Origin: Auanema rhodensis
Taxonomy: Eukaryota > Nematoda > Chromadorea > Rhabditida > Rhabditidae
Direction of reading: 5' to 3'
DNA: 64,000 nucleotides
Assembly: GCA_964057225.1 (NCBI GenBank)
Contig: OZ059900.1
Span: forward strand, 24,257,638 to 24,321,637
Made by a program: the position numbers and the translations under genes. This document shows positions 10,201 to 20,564 of this stretch, piece after piece; positions within the stretch are counted from its first letter, which is position 1, and every line of letters starts with the position of its first letter. The notes beneath the pieces were generated by a model. That model had not been told where the DNA came from. It did not search any database and worked only from the letters and a program-made list of their open reading frames with translations.

Positions 10201-13200
10201 CGCCCCTTATGGCTAATATTGATTAAATCGATTTTTGTTCATATGAGTCGTCAAATGCAACGAATTTCAGCGTGTTACATACTAAAATGAAGCATTTCAC
10301 ATGCTGAACACTAGAAAAATACAAAAACACAGTATTTCCCATGAGAAATATTTTATTATGCTGGAAAACCAGTTTTTGGAAAGTTCGCTGTAAACAAGGT
10401 TTTGACTTACGATTTCATGTGTTCAAACTCATGCAATGTCAATGAAACCTAGCTCAAAATTGTTCGTACAACGTCTAGTTCCACTTTCACGACAAAAAAA
10501 CAGGGGTTAGAAAATTAAGGAAATTAGCATATTCTGAGGGCACGCCCCTTATGGCTAATATTGATTAAATCGATTTTTGTTCATATGAGTCGTCAAATGC
10601 AATTAATTTCAGCGTGTTACATACTAAAATGAAGCATTTTACATGCTGAACACTAAAAAAATACAAAAACACAGTATTTCCCTTGAGAAATATTTTATTA
10701 TGCTGGAAAACGAGTTTTTGGAAATTTCGCTGTAAACAAGGTTTTGACTTACGATTTCATGTGTTCAAACTCATGCAATGTCAATGAAACCTAGCTCAAA
10801 ATTGTTCCTACAACGTCTAGTTCCACTTTCACGACAAAAAACAGGGGTTAGAAAATTAAGGAAATTAGCATATTCTGAGGGCACGCCCCTTATGGCTAAT
10901 ATTGATTAAATCGATTTTTGTTCATATGAGTCGTCAAATGCAACGAATTTCAACGTGTTACATACTAAAATGAAGCATTTTACATGCTGAACACTAGAAA
11001 AATACAAAAACACAGTATTTCCCATGAGAAATATTTTATTATGCTGGAAAACCAGTTTTTGGAAATTTCGCTGTAAACAAGGTTTTGACTTACGATTTCA
11101 TGTGTTCAAACTCATGCAATGTCAATGAAACCTAGCTCAAAATTGTTCCTACAACGTCTAGTTCCACTTTCACGACAACAAAACAGGGGTTAGAAAATTA
11201 AGGAAATTAGCATATTCTGAGGGCACGCCCCTTATGGCTAATATTGATTAAATCGATTTTTGTTCATATGAGTCGTCAAATGCAACGAATTTCAGCGTGT
11301 TACATACTAAAATGAAGCATTTCACATGCTGAACACTAGAAAAATACAAAAACACAGTATTTCCCATGAGAAATATTTTATTATGCTGGAAAACCAGTTT
11401 TTGGAAATTTCGCTGTAAACAAGGTTTTGACTTACGATTTCATGTGTTCAAACTCATGCAATGTCAATGAAACCTAGCTCAAAATTGTTCCTACAACGTC
11501 TAGTTCCACTTTCACGACAAAAAAACAGGGGTTAGAAAATTAAGGAAATTAGCATATTCTGAGGGCACACCCCTTATGGCTAATATTGATTAAATCGATT
11601 TTTGTTCATATGAGTCGTCAAATGCAACGAATTTCAGCGTGTTACATACTAAAATGAAACATTTTACATGCTGAACACTAGAAAAAAACAAAAACACAGT
11701 ATTTCCCATGAGAAATATTTTATTATGCTGGAAAACCAGTTTTTGGAAATTTCGCTGTAAACAAGGTTTTGACTTACGATTTCATGTGTTCAAACTCATG
11801 CAATGTCAATGAAACCTAGCTCAAAATTGTTCCTACAACGTCTAGTTCCACTTTCACGACAACAAAACAGGGGTTAGAAAATTAAGGAAATTAGCATATT
11901 CTGAGGGCACGCCTCTTATGGCTAATATTGATTAAATCGATTTTTGTTCATATGAGTCGTCAAATGCAACGAATTTCAGCGTGTTACATACTAAAATGAA
12001 GCATTTCACATGCTGAACACTAGAAAAATACAAAAACACAGTATTTCCCATGAGAAATATTTTATTATGCTGGAAAACCAGTTTTTGGAAAGTTCGCTGT
12101 AAACAAGGTTTTGACTTACGATTTCATGTGTTCAAACTCATGCAATGTCAATGAAACCTAGCTCAAAATTGTTCGTACAACGTCTAGTTCCACTTTCACG
12201 ACAAAAAAACAGGGGTTAGAAAATTAAGGAAATTAGCATATTCTGAGGGCACGCCCCTTATGGCTAATATTGATTAAATCGATTTTTGTTCATATGAGTC
12301 GTCAAATGCAATTAATTTCAGCGTGTTACATACTAAAATGAAGCATTTTACATGCTGAACACTAAAAAAATACAAAAACACAGTATTTCCCATGAGAAAT
12401 ATTTTATTATGCTGGAAAACGAGTTTTTGGAAATTTCGCTGTAAACAAGGTTTTGACTTACGATTTCATGTGTTCAAACTCATGCAATGTCAATGAAACC
12501 TAGCTCAAAATTGTTCCTACAACGTCTAGTTCCACTTTCACGACAAAAAACAGGGGTTAGAAAATTAAGGAAATTAGCATATTCTGAGGGCACGCCCCTT
12601 ATGGCTAATATTGATTAAATCGATTTTTGTTCATATGAGTCGTCAAATGCAACGAATTTCAGCGTGTTACATACTAAAATGAAGCATTTTACATGCTGAA
12701 CACTAGAAAAATACAAAAACACAGTATTTCCCATGAGAAATATTTTATTATGCTGGAAAACCAGTTTTTGGAAATTTCGCTGTAAACAAGGTTTTGACTT
12801 ACGATTTCATGTGTTCAAACTCATGCAATGTCAATGAAACCTAGCTCAAAATTGTTCCTACAACGTCTAGTTCCACTTTCACGACAACAAAACAGGGGTT
12901 AGAAAATTAAGGAAATTAGCATATTCTGAGGGCACGCCCCTTATGGCTAATATTGATTAAATCGATTTTTGTTCATATGAGTCGTCAAATGCAACGAATT
13001 TCAGCGTGTTACATACTAAAATGAAGCATTTCACATGCTGAACACTAGAAAAATACAAAAACACAGTATTTCCCATGAGAAATATTTTATTATGCTGGAA
13101 AACCAGTTTTTGGAAATTTCGCTGTAAACAAGGTTTTGACTTACGATTTCATGTGTTCAAACTCATGCAATGTCAATGAAACCTAGCTCAAAATTGTTCC

Positions 13201-15494
13201 TACAACGTCTAGTTCCACTTTCACGACAAAAAAACAGGGGTTAGAAAATTAAGGAAATTAGCATATTCTGAGGGCACGCCTCTTATGGCTAATATTGATT
13301 AAATCGATTTTTGTTCATATGAGTCGTCAAATGCAACGAATTTCAGCGTGTTACATACTAAAATGAAGCATTTTACATGCTGAACACTATAAAAATACAA
13401 AAACACAGTATTTCCCATGAGAAATATTTTATTATGCTGGAAAACCAGTTTTTGGAAATTTCGCTGTAAACAAGGTTTTGACTTACGATTTCATGTGTTC
13501 AAACTCATGCAATGTCAATGAAACCTAGCTCAAAATTGTTCCTACAACGTCTAGTTCCACTTTCACGACAACAAAACAGGGGTTAGAAAATTAAGGAAAT
13601 TAGCATATTCTGAGGGCACGCCCCTTATGGCTAATATTGATTAAAACGATTTTTGTTCATATGAGTCGTCAAATGCAACGAATTTCAGCGTGTTACATAC
13701 TAAAATGAAGCATTTCACATGCTGAACACTAGAAAAATACAAAAACACAGTATTTCCCATGAGAAATATTTTATTATGCTGGAAAACCAGTTTTTGGAAA
13801 TTTCGCTGTAAACAAGGTTTTGACTTACGATTTCATGTGTTCAAACTCCTGCAATGTCAATGAAACCTAGCTCAAAATTGTTCGTACAACGTCTAGTTCC
13901 ACTTTCACGACAAAAAAACAGGGGTTAGAAAATTAAGGAAATTAGCATATTCTGAGGGCACGCCCCTTATGGCTAATATTGATAAATCGATTTTTGTTCA
14001 TATGAGTCGTCAAATGCAATTAATTTCAGCGTGTTACATACTAAAATGAAGCATTTTACATGCTGAACACTAAAAAAATACAAAAACACAGTATTTCCCA
14101 TGAGAAATATTTTATTATGCTGGAAAACGAGTTTTTGGAAATTTCGCTGTAAACAAGGTTTTGACTTACGATTTCATGTGTTCAAACTCATGCAATGTCA
14201 ATGAAACCTAGCTCAAAATTGTTCCTACAACGTCTAGTTCCACTTTCACGACAAAAAAAGAGGGGTTAGAAAATTAAGGAAATTAGCATATTCTGAGGGC
14301 ACGCCCTTTATGGCTAATATTGATTAAATCGATTTTTGTTCATATGAGTCGTCAAATGCAACGAATTTCAGCGTGTTACATACTAAAATGAAACATTTTA
14401 CATGCTGAACACTAAAAAAATACAAAAACACAGTATTTCCCATGAGAAATATTTTATTATGCTGGAAAACGAGTTTTTGGAAATTTCGCTGTAAACAAGG
14501 TTTTGACTTACGATTTCATGTGTTCAAACTCATGCAATGTCAATGAAACCTAGCTCAAAATTGTTCCTACAACGTCTAGTTCCACTTTCACGACAAAAAA
14601 ACAGGGGTTAGAAAATTAAGGAAATTAGCATATTCTGAGGGCACGCCCCTTATGGCTAATATTGATTAAATCGATTTTTGTTCATATGAGTCGTCAAATG
14701 CAACGAATTTCAGCGTGTTACATACTAAAATGAAGCATTTTACATGCTGAACACTAGAAAAATACAAAAACACAGTATTTCTCATGAGAAATATTTTATT
14801 ATGCTGGAAAACCAGTTTTTGGAAATTTCGCTGTAAACAAGGTTTTGACTTACGATTTCATGTGTTCAAACTCATGCAATGTCAATAAAACCTAGCTCAA
14901 AATTGTTCGTACAACGTCTAGTTCCACTTTCACGACAAAAAAACAGGGGTTAGAAAATTAAGGAAATTAGCATATTCTGAAGGCACGCCCCTTATGGCTA
15001 ATATTGATTAAATCGATTTTTGTTCATATGAGTCGTCAAATGCAACGAATTTCAGCGTGTTACATACTAAAATGAAGCATTTTACATGCTGAACACTATA
15101 AAAATACAAAAACACAGTATTTCCCATGAGAAATATTTTATTATGCTGGAAAACCAGTTTTTGGAAATTTCGCTGTAAACAAGGTTTTGACTTACGATTT
15201 CATGTGTTCAAACTCATGCAATGTCAATGAAACCTAGCTTAAAATTGTTCCTACAACGTCTAGTTCCACTTTCACGACAACAAAACAGGGGTTAGAAAAT
15301 TAAGGAAATTAGCATATTCTGAGGGCACGCCCCTTATGGCTAATATTGATTAAATCGATTTTTGTTCATATGAGTCGTCAAATGCAACGAATTTCAGCGT
15401 GTTACATACTAAAATGAAGCATTTCACATGCTGAACACTAGAAAAATACAAAAACACAGTATTTCCCATGAGAAATATTTTATTATGCTGGAAA
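7191..15494 (-). repeat. Satellite array segment B, inverted, about 24.3 monomers
   Basis: The same 342-bp monomer on the opposite strand. CAGCGTGTTACAT, the reverse-complement landmark, occurs at 7191, 7533, 7875 and 8216 and continues at about 342-base spacing. The length fits 24 units plus 103 bases minus four single-base losses: three where the A run is six instead of seven (near 8102, 10836 and 12545) and one where TTGATTAAATC has become TTGATAAATC (near 13979). Variants match the subtypes seen in segment A (AATTAATTTC for TTAATT, CTCGT read as ACGAG, CACACCCC at about 11,567). No insertion or unrelated sequence interrupts the block. Confidence 0.97.
10205..13980 (-). repeat. 5-mer higher-order repeat in the inverted segment, 1,709 bp, about 2.2 copies
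   Basis: Diagnostic variants recur 1,709 bases apart (5 x 342 minus one A-run contraction): AAGTTCGCTG at 10381 and 12090, the six-A run at 10836 and 12545, and AATTAATTTC at 10601 and 12310, with a third copy of the last at 14018 (1,708 later because of the extra 1-bp deletion near 13979). The left limit is set by GCCCCTTAT at about 10,203 against GCCTCTTAT at 11,911. The downstream part of the first copy differs from its partner (CACACCCC, GAAACATTTT and AAAAAAACAAA near 11,567-11,690), so homogenisation here is incomplete. Confidence 0.7.
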
Positions 15495-15510
15495 TTTCAT
15501 TTTAGTATGT
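15485..15510. repeat. Tail-to-tail orientation switch joining segments B and C
   Basis: The inverted array stops at TATTATGCTGGAAA (ending 15494), where a normal unit would go on with ACCAG. It is followed directly by TTTCATTTTAGTATG (from 15495), the + orientation sequence from inside the dyad of a GTTTCAT-type monomer. No unique sequence or obvious microhomology lies at the join. The first + unit also has a private change, CATAGGAAC instead of CATATGAAC near 15,545. The two half-units here sum to less than two full monomers, so sequence was lost or never copied at the switch. Confidence 0.92.
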
Positions 15511-15800
15511 AACACGCTGAAATTCGTTGCATTTGACGACTCATAGGAACAAAAATCGATTTAATCAATATTAGCCATAAGGGGCGTGCCCTCAGAATAT
15601 GCTAATTTCCTTAATTTTCTAACCCCTGTTTTTTGTCGTGAAAGTGGAACTAGACGTTGTAGGAACAATTTTGAGCTAGGTTTCATTGACATTGCATGAG
15701 TTTGAACACATGAAATCGTAAGTCAAAACCTTGTTTACAGCGAAATTTCCAAAAACTGGTTTTCCAGCATAATAAAATATTTCTCATGGGAAATACTGTG

Positions 15801-15830
15801 TTTTATTTTTTTTTATTTGTATTTTTATAG
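15801..15830 (+). repeat. 13-bp T-rich expansion in a monomer (copy 1)
   Basis: Between CTGTG and the dyad this unit has 30 bases where a normal unit has 17. The T-rich stretch TTTTATTTTTTTTTATTTG replaces TTTTTG, a net gain of 13 bases. Replication slippage in a T-rich tract is the simplest inferred cause. It is an unambiguous marker of the 1,039-bp unit. Confidence 0.9.
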
Positions 15831-16839
15831 TGTTCAGCATGTAAAATGCTTCATTTTAGTATGTAACACGCTGAAATTCGTTGCATTTGACGACTCATAT
15901 GAACAAAAATCGATTTAATCAATATTAGCCATAAGGGGCGTGCCCTCAGAATATGCTAATTTCCTTAATTTTCTAACCCCTGTTTTTTTGTCGTGAAAGT
16001 GGAACTAGACGTTGTACGAACAATTTTGAGCTAGGTTTTATTGACATTGCATGAGTTTGAACACATGAAATCGTAAGTCAAAACCTTGTTTACAGCGAAA
16101 TTTCCAAAAACTGGTTTTCCAGCATAATAAAATATTTCTCATGAGAAATACTGTGTTTTTGTATTTTTCTAGTGTTCAGCATGTAAAATGCTTCATTTTA
16201 GTATGTAACACGCTGAAATTCGTTGCATTTGACGATTCATATGAACAAAAATCGATTTAATCAATATTAGCCATAAGGGGCGTGCCCTCAGAATATGCTA
16301 ATTTCCTTAATTTTCTAACCCCTGTTTTTTTGTCGTGAAAGTGGAACTAGACGTTGTACGAACAATTTTGAGCTAGGTTTCATTGACATTGCATGAGTTT
16401 GAACACATGAAATCGTAAGTCAAAACCTTGTTTACAGCGAAATTTCCAAAAACTGGTTTTCCAGCATAATAAAATATTTCTCATGGGAAATACTGTGTTT
16501 TTGTATTTTTATAGTGTTCAGCATGTAAAATGTTTCATTTTAGTATGTAACACGCTGAAATTCGTTGCATTTGACGACTCATATGAACAAAAATCGATTT
16601 AATCAATATTAGCCATAAAGGGCGTGCCCTCAGAATATGCTAATTTCCTTAATTTTCTAACCCCTCTTTTTTTGTCGTGAAAGTGGAACTAGACGTTGTA
16701 GGAACAATTTTGAGCTAGGTTTCATTGACATTGCATGAGTTTGAACACATGAAATCGTAAGTCAAAACCTTGTTTACAGCGAAATTTCCAAAAACTGGTT
16801 TTCCAGCATAATAAAATATTTCTCATGGGAAATACTGTG

Positions 16840-16869
16840 TTTTATTTTTTTTTATTTGTATTTTTATAG
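16840..16869 (+). repeat. 13-bp T-rich expansion in a monomer (copy 2)
   Basis: The same expansion as at 15,801, exactly 1,039 bases later, with the same base order. Carrying the same private insertion shows that the two trimer blocks are copies of one another and not independent slippage events. The next trimer position (about 17,879) has the normal sequence. Confidence 0.9.
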
Positions 16870-17284
16870 TGTTCAGCATGTAAAATGCTTCATTTTAGTA
16901 TGTAACACGCTGAAATTCGTTGCATTTGACGACTCATATGAACAAAAATCGATTTAATCAATATTAGCCATAAGGGGCGTGCCCTCAGAATATGCTAATT
17001 TCCTTAATTTTCTAACCCCTGTTTTTTTGTCGTGAAAGTGGAACTAGACGTTGTACGAACAATTTTGAGCTAGGTTTTATTGACATTGCATGAGTTTGAA
17101 CACATGAAATCGTAAGTCAAAACCTTGTTTACAGCGAAATTTCCAAAAACTGGTTTTCCAGCATAATAAAATATTTCTCATGAGAAATACTGTGTTTTTG
17201 TATTTTTCTAGTGTTCAGCATGTAAAATGCTTCATTTTAGTATGTAACACGCTGAAATTCGTTGCATTTGACGATTCATATGAA

Positions 17285-19590
17285 CAAAAATCGATTTAAT
17301 CAATATTAGCCATAAGGGGCGTGCCCTCAGAATATGCTAATTTCCTTAATTTTCTAACCCCTGTTTTTTTGTCGTGAAAGTGGAACTAGACGTTGTACGA
17401 ACAATTTTGAGCTAGGTTTCATTGACATTGCATGAGTTTGAACACATGAAATCGTAAGTCAAAACCTTGTTTACAGCGAAATTTCCAAAAACTGGTTTTC
17501 CAGCATAATAAAATATTTCTCATGGGAAATACTGTGTTTTTGTATTTTTATAGTGTTCAGCATGTAAAATGTTTCATTTTAGTATGTAACACGCTGAAAT
17601 TCGTTGCATTTGACGACTCATATGAACAAAAATCGATTTAATCAATATTAGCCATAAAGGGCGTGCCCTCAGAATATGCTAATTTCCTTAATTTTCTAAC
17701 CCCTCTTTTTTTGTCGTGAAAGTGGAACTAGACGTTGTAGGAACAATTTTGAGCTAGGTTTCATTGACATTGCATGAGTTTGAACACATGAAATCGTAAG
17801 TCAAAACCTTGTTTACAGCGAAATTTCCAAAAACTGGTTTTCCAGCATAATAAAATATTTCTCATGGGAAATACTGTGTTTTTGTATTTTTATAGTGTTC
17901 AGCATGTAAAATGCTTCATTTTAGTATGTAACACGCTGAAATTCGTTGCATTTGACGACTCATATGAACAAAAATCGATTTAATCAATATTAGCCATAAA
18001 GGGCGTGCCCTCAGAATATGCTAATTTCCTTAATTTTCTAACCACTGTTTTTTTGTCGTGAAAGTGGAACTAGACGTTGTAGGAACAATTTTGAGCTAGG
18101 TTTCATTGACATTGCATGAGTTTGAACACATGAAATCGTAAGTCAAAACCTTGTTTACAGCGAAATTTCCAAAAACTCGTTTTCCAGCATAATAAAATAT
18201 TTCTCATGGGAAATACTGTGTTTTTGTATTTTTTTAGTGTTCAGCATGTAAAATGCTTCATTTTAGTATGTAACACGCTGAAATTAATTGCATTTGACGA
18301 CTCATATGAACAAAAATCGATTTAATCAATATTAGCCATAAGGGGCGTGCCCTCAGAATATGCTAATTTCCTTAATTTTCTAACCCCTGTTTTTTTGTCG
18401 TGAAAGTGGAACTAGACGTTGTACGAACAATTTTGAGCTAGGTTTCATTGACATTGCATGAGTTTGAACACATGAAATCGTAAGTCAAAACCTTGTTTAC
18501 AGCGAAATTTCCAAAAACTGGTTTTCCAGCATAATAAAATATTTCTCATGGGAAATACTGTGTTTTTGTATTTTTATAGTGTTCAGCATGTAAAATGTTT
18601 CATTTTAGTATGTAACACGCTGAAATTCGTTGCATTTGACGACTCATATGAACAAAAATCGATTTAATCAATATTAGCCATAAAGGGCGTGCCCTCAGAA
18701 TATGCTAATTTCCTTAATTTTCTAACCCCTCTTTTTTTGTCGTGAAAGTGGAACTAGACGTTGTAGGAACAATTTTGAGCTAGGTTTCATTGACATTGCA
18801 TGAGTTTGAACACATGAAATCGTAAGTCAAAACCTTGTTTACAGCGAAATTTCCAAAAACTGGTTTTCCAGCATAATAAAATATTTCTCATGGGAAATAC
18901 TGTGTTTTTGTATTTTTATAGTGTTCAGCATGTAAAATGCTTCATTTTAGTATGTAACACGCTGAAATTCGTTGCATTTGACGACTCATATGAACAAAAA
19001 TCGATTTAATCAATATTAGCCATAAAGGGCGTGCCCTCAGAATATGCTAATTTCCTTAATTTTCTAACCACTGTTTTTTTGTCGTGAAAGTGGAACTAGA
19101 CGTTGTAGGAACAATTTTGAGCTAGGTTTCATTGACATTGCATGAGTTTGAACACATGAAATCGTAAGTCAAAACCTTGTTTACAGCGAAATTTCCAAAA
19201 ACTCGTTTTCCAGCATAATAAAATATTTCTCATGGGAAATACTGTGTTTTTGTATTTTTTTAGTGTTCAGCATGTAAAATGCTTCATTTTAGTATGTAAC
19301 ACGCTGAAATTAATTGCATTTGACGACTCATATGAACAAAAATCGATTTAATCAATATTAGCCATAAGGGGCGTGCCCTCAGAATATGCTAATTTCCTTA
19401 ATTTTCTAACCCCTGTTTTTTTGTCGTGAAAGTGGAACTAGACGTTGTACGAACAATTTTGAGCTAGGTTTCATTGACATTGCATGAGTTTGAACACATG
19501 AAATCGTAAGTCAAAACCTTGTTTACAGCGAAATTTCCAAAAACTGGTTTTCCAGCATAATAAAATATTTCTCATGGGAAATACTGTGTT
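17285..19590 (+). repeat. 3-mer higher-order repeat, 1,026 bp, about 2.2 copies
   Basis: Variants recur exactly 1,026 bases (3 x 342) apart: CCCCTC (final C at 17705 and 18731), AACCACTG (18040 and 19066), the TTAATTGC subtype (near 18,287 and 19,313) and GTACGAAC (near 17,395, 18,421 and 19,447). It overlaps the end of the 1,039-bp unit, whose third monomer type it shares, so it looks like a later amplification starting from that unit. AACCACTG also appears at 45,470, 49,913, 53,673 and near 57,776, which ties this block to the 4.1-4.4 kb units. Confidence 0.8.
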
Positions 19591-20564
19591 TTTGTATTTT
19601 TCTAGTGTTCAGCATGTGAAATGCTTCATTTTAGTATGTAACACGCTGAAATTCGTTGCATTTGACGACTCATATGAACCAAAATCGATTTAATCAATAT
19701 TAGCCATAAGGGGTGTGCCCTCAGAATATGCTAATTTCCTTAATTTTCTAACCCCTGTTTTGTTGTCGTGAAAGTGGAACTAGACGTTGTAGGAACAATT
19801 TTGAGCTAGGTTTCATTGACATTGCATGAGTTTGAACACATGAAATCGTAAGTCAAAACCTTGTTTACAGCGAAATTTCCAAAAACTGGTTTTCCAGCAT
19901 AATAAAATATTTCTCATGGGAAATACTGTGTTTTTGTATTTTTATAGTGTTCAGCATGTAAAATGCTTCATTTTAGTATGTAACACGCTGAAATTCGTTG
20001 CATTTGACGACTCATATGAACAAAAATCGATTTAATCAATATTAGCCATAAGAGGCGTGCCCTCAGAATATGCTAATTTCCTTAATTTTCTAACCCCTGT
20101 TTTTTTGTCGTGAAAGTGGAACTAGACGTTGTAATAACAATTTTGAGCTAGGTTTCATTGACATTGCATGAGTTTGAACACATGAAATCGTAAGTCAAAA
20201 CCTTGTTTACAGCGAAATTTCAAAAACTGGTTTTCCAGCATAATAAAATATTTCTCATGGGAAATACTGTGTTTTTGTATTTTTCTAGTGTTCAAAAACT
20301 GGTTTTCCAGCATAATAAAATATTTCTCATGGGAAATACTGTGTTTTTGTATTTTTCTAGTGTTCAGCATGTAAAATGCTTCATTTTAGTATGTAACACG
20401 CTGAAATTCGTTTCATTTGACGACTCATATGAACAAAAATCGATTTAATCAATATTAGCCATAAGGGGCGTGCCCTCAGAATATGCTAATTTCCTTACTT
20501 TTCTAACCCCTGTTTTTTTGTCGTGAAAGTGGAACTAGACGTTGTAGGAACAATTTTGAGCTAG
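19318..20564 (+). repeat. Block shared with 23,149-24,395 at 3,831-bp spacing (copy 1)
   Basis: Rare variants recur 3,831 bases later: GAACCAAAATC (19680 and 23511), GGGGTGTG (19710 and 23541), GTAATAAC, and the 72-bp internal duplication (20221 and 24052). The spacing equals 11 monomers plus 71 minus two one-base contractions. The first difference inside is CTTACTTTT at 20498 against CTTAATTTT; homology is lost at 20565 (CTAGG against CTAGA). The 2.7 kb between the two copies instead resembles 30.9-33.6 kb. Confidence 0.78.
20221..20364 (+). repeat. 72-bp internal tandem duplication in a monomer (copy 1 of 6)
   Basis: A 72-bp stretch from CAAAAACTGG to CTAGTGTT occurs twice in direct repeat (20221-20292 and 20293-20364), making a 413-bp monomer. 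One C is also missing just before it (ATTTCAAAAA instead of ATTTCCAAAA). The duplicated stretch spans the CTGGTTTTCCAG hairpin, AATAAA and the T-rich lead to the dyad. Because 72 is a multiple of three, short open frames of 71 and 81 codons pass through it on both strands; these are by-products, not genes. The same monomer carries GTAATAAC just upstream. Confidence 0.95.

Larger units (their letters stand above)
15650..17870 (+). repeat. 3-mer higher-order repeat, 1,039 bp x 2
   Basis: Two tandem copies of three monomers plus a 13-bp expansion (3 x 342 + 13). Shared rare variants lie exactly 1,039 apart: the T-rich expansion after CTGTG (15801 and 16840), GGTTTTATTGAC (near 16,035 and 17,074), CATGAGAAATAC (near 16,141 and 17,180), GACGATTCAT (near 16,232 and 17,271) and CCCCTCTTTT (near 16,663 and 17,702). 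No difference between the copies was noticed by eye, which suggests a recent duplication. Confidence 0.88.

Noticed and set aside
7190-15494. Inverted block as a transposon or an element with terminal inverted repeats
   Set aside because: The interior is the same satellite as the flanks, with no transposase and no target-site duplication. The inverted ends are monomer sequence.
20155-20448. Overlapping open frames of 71 and 81 codons on opposite strands, repeated at 23,986, 26,450, 30,623, 36,846 and 41,019
   Set aside because: They exist only because the 72-bp duplication keeps the frame open in six satellite monomers. The peptides are translated satellite repeats with no domain, no codon bias and no promoter, and ordinary monomers close the same frames.
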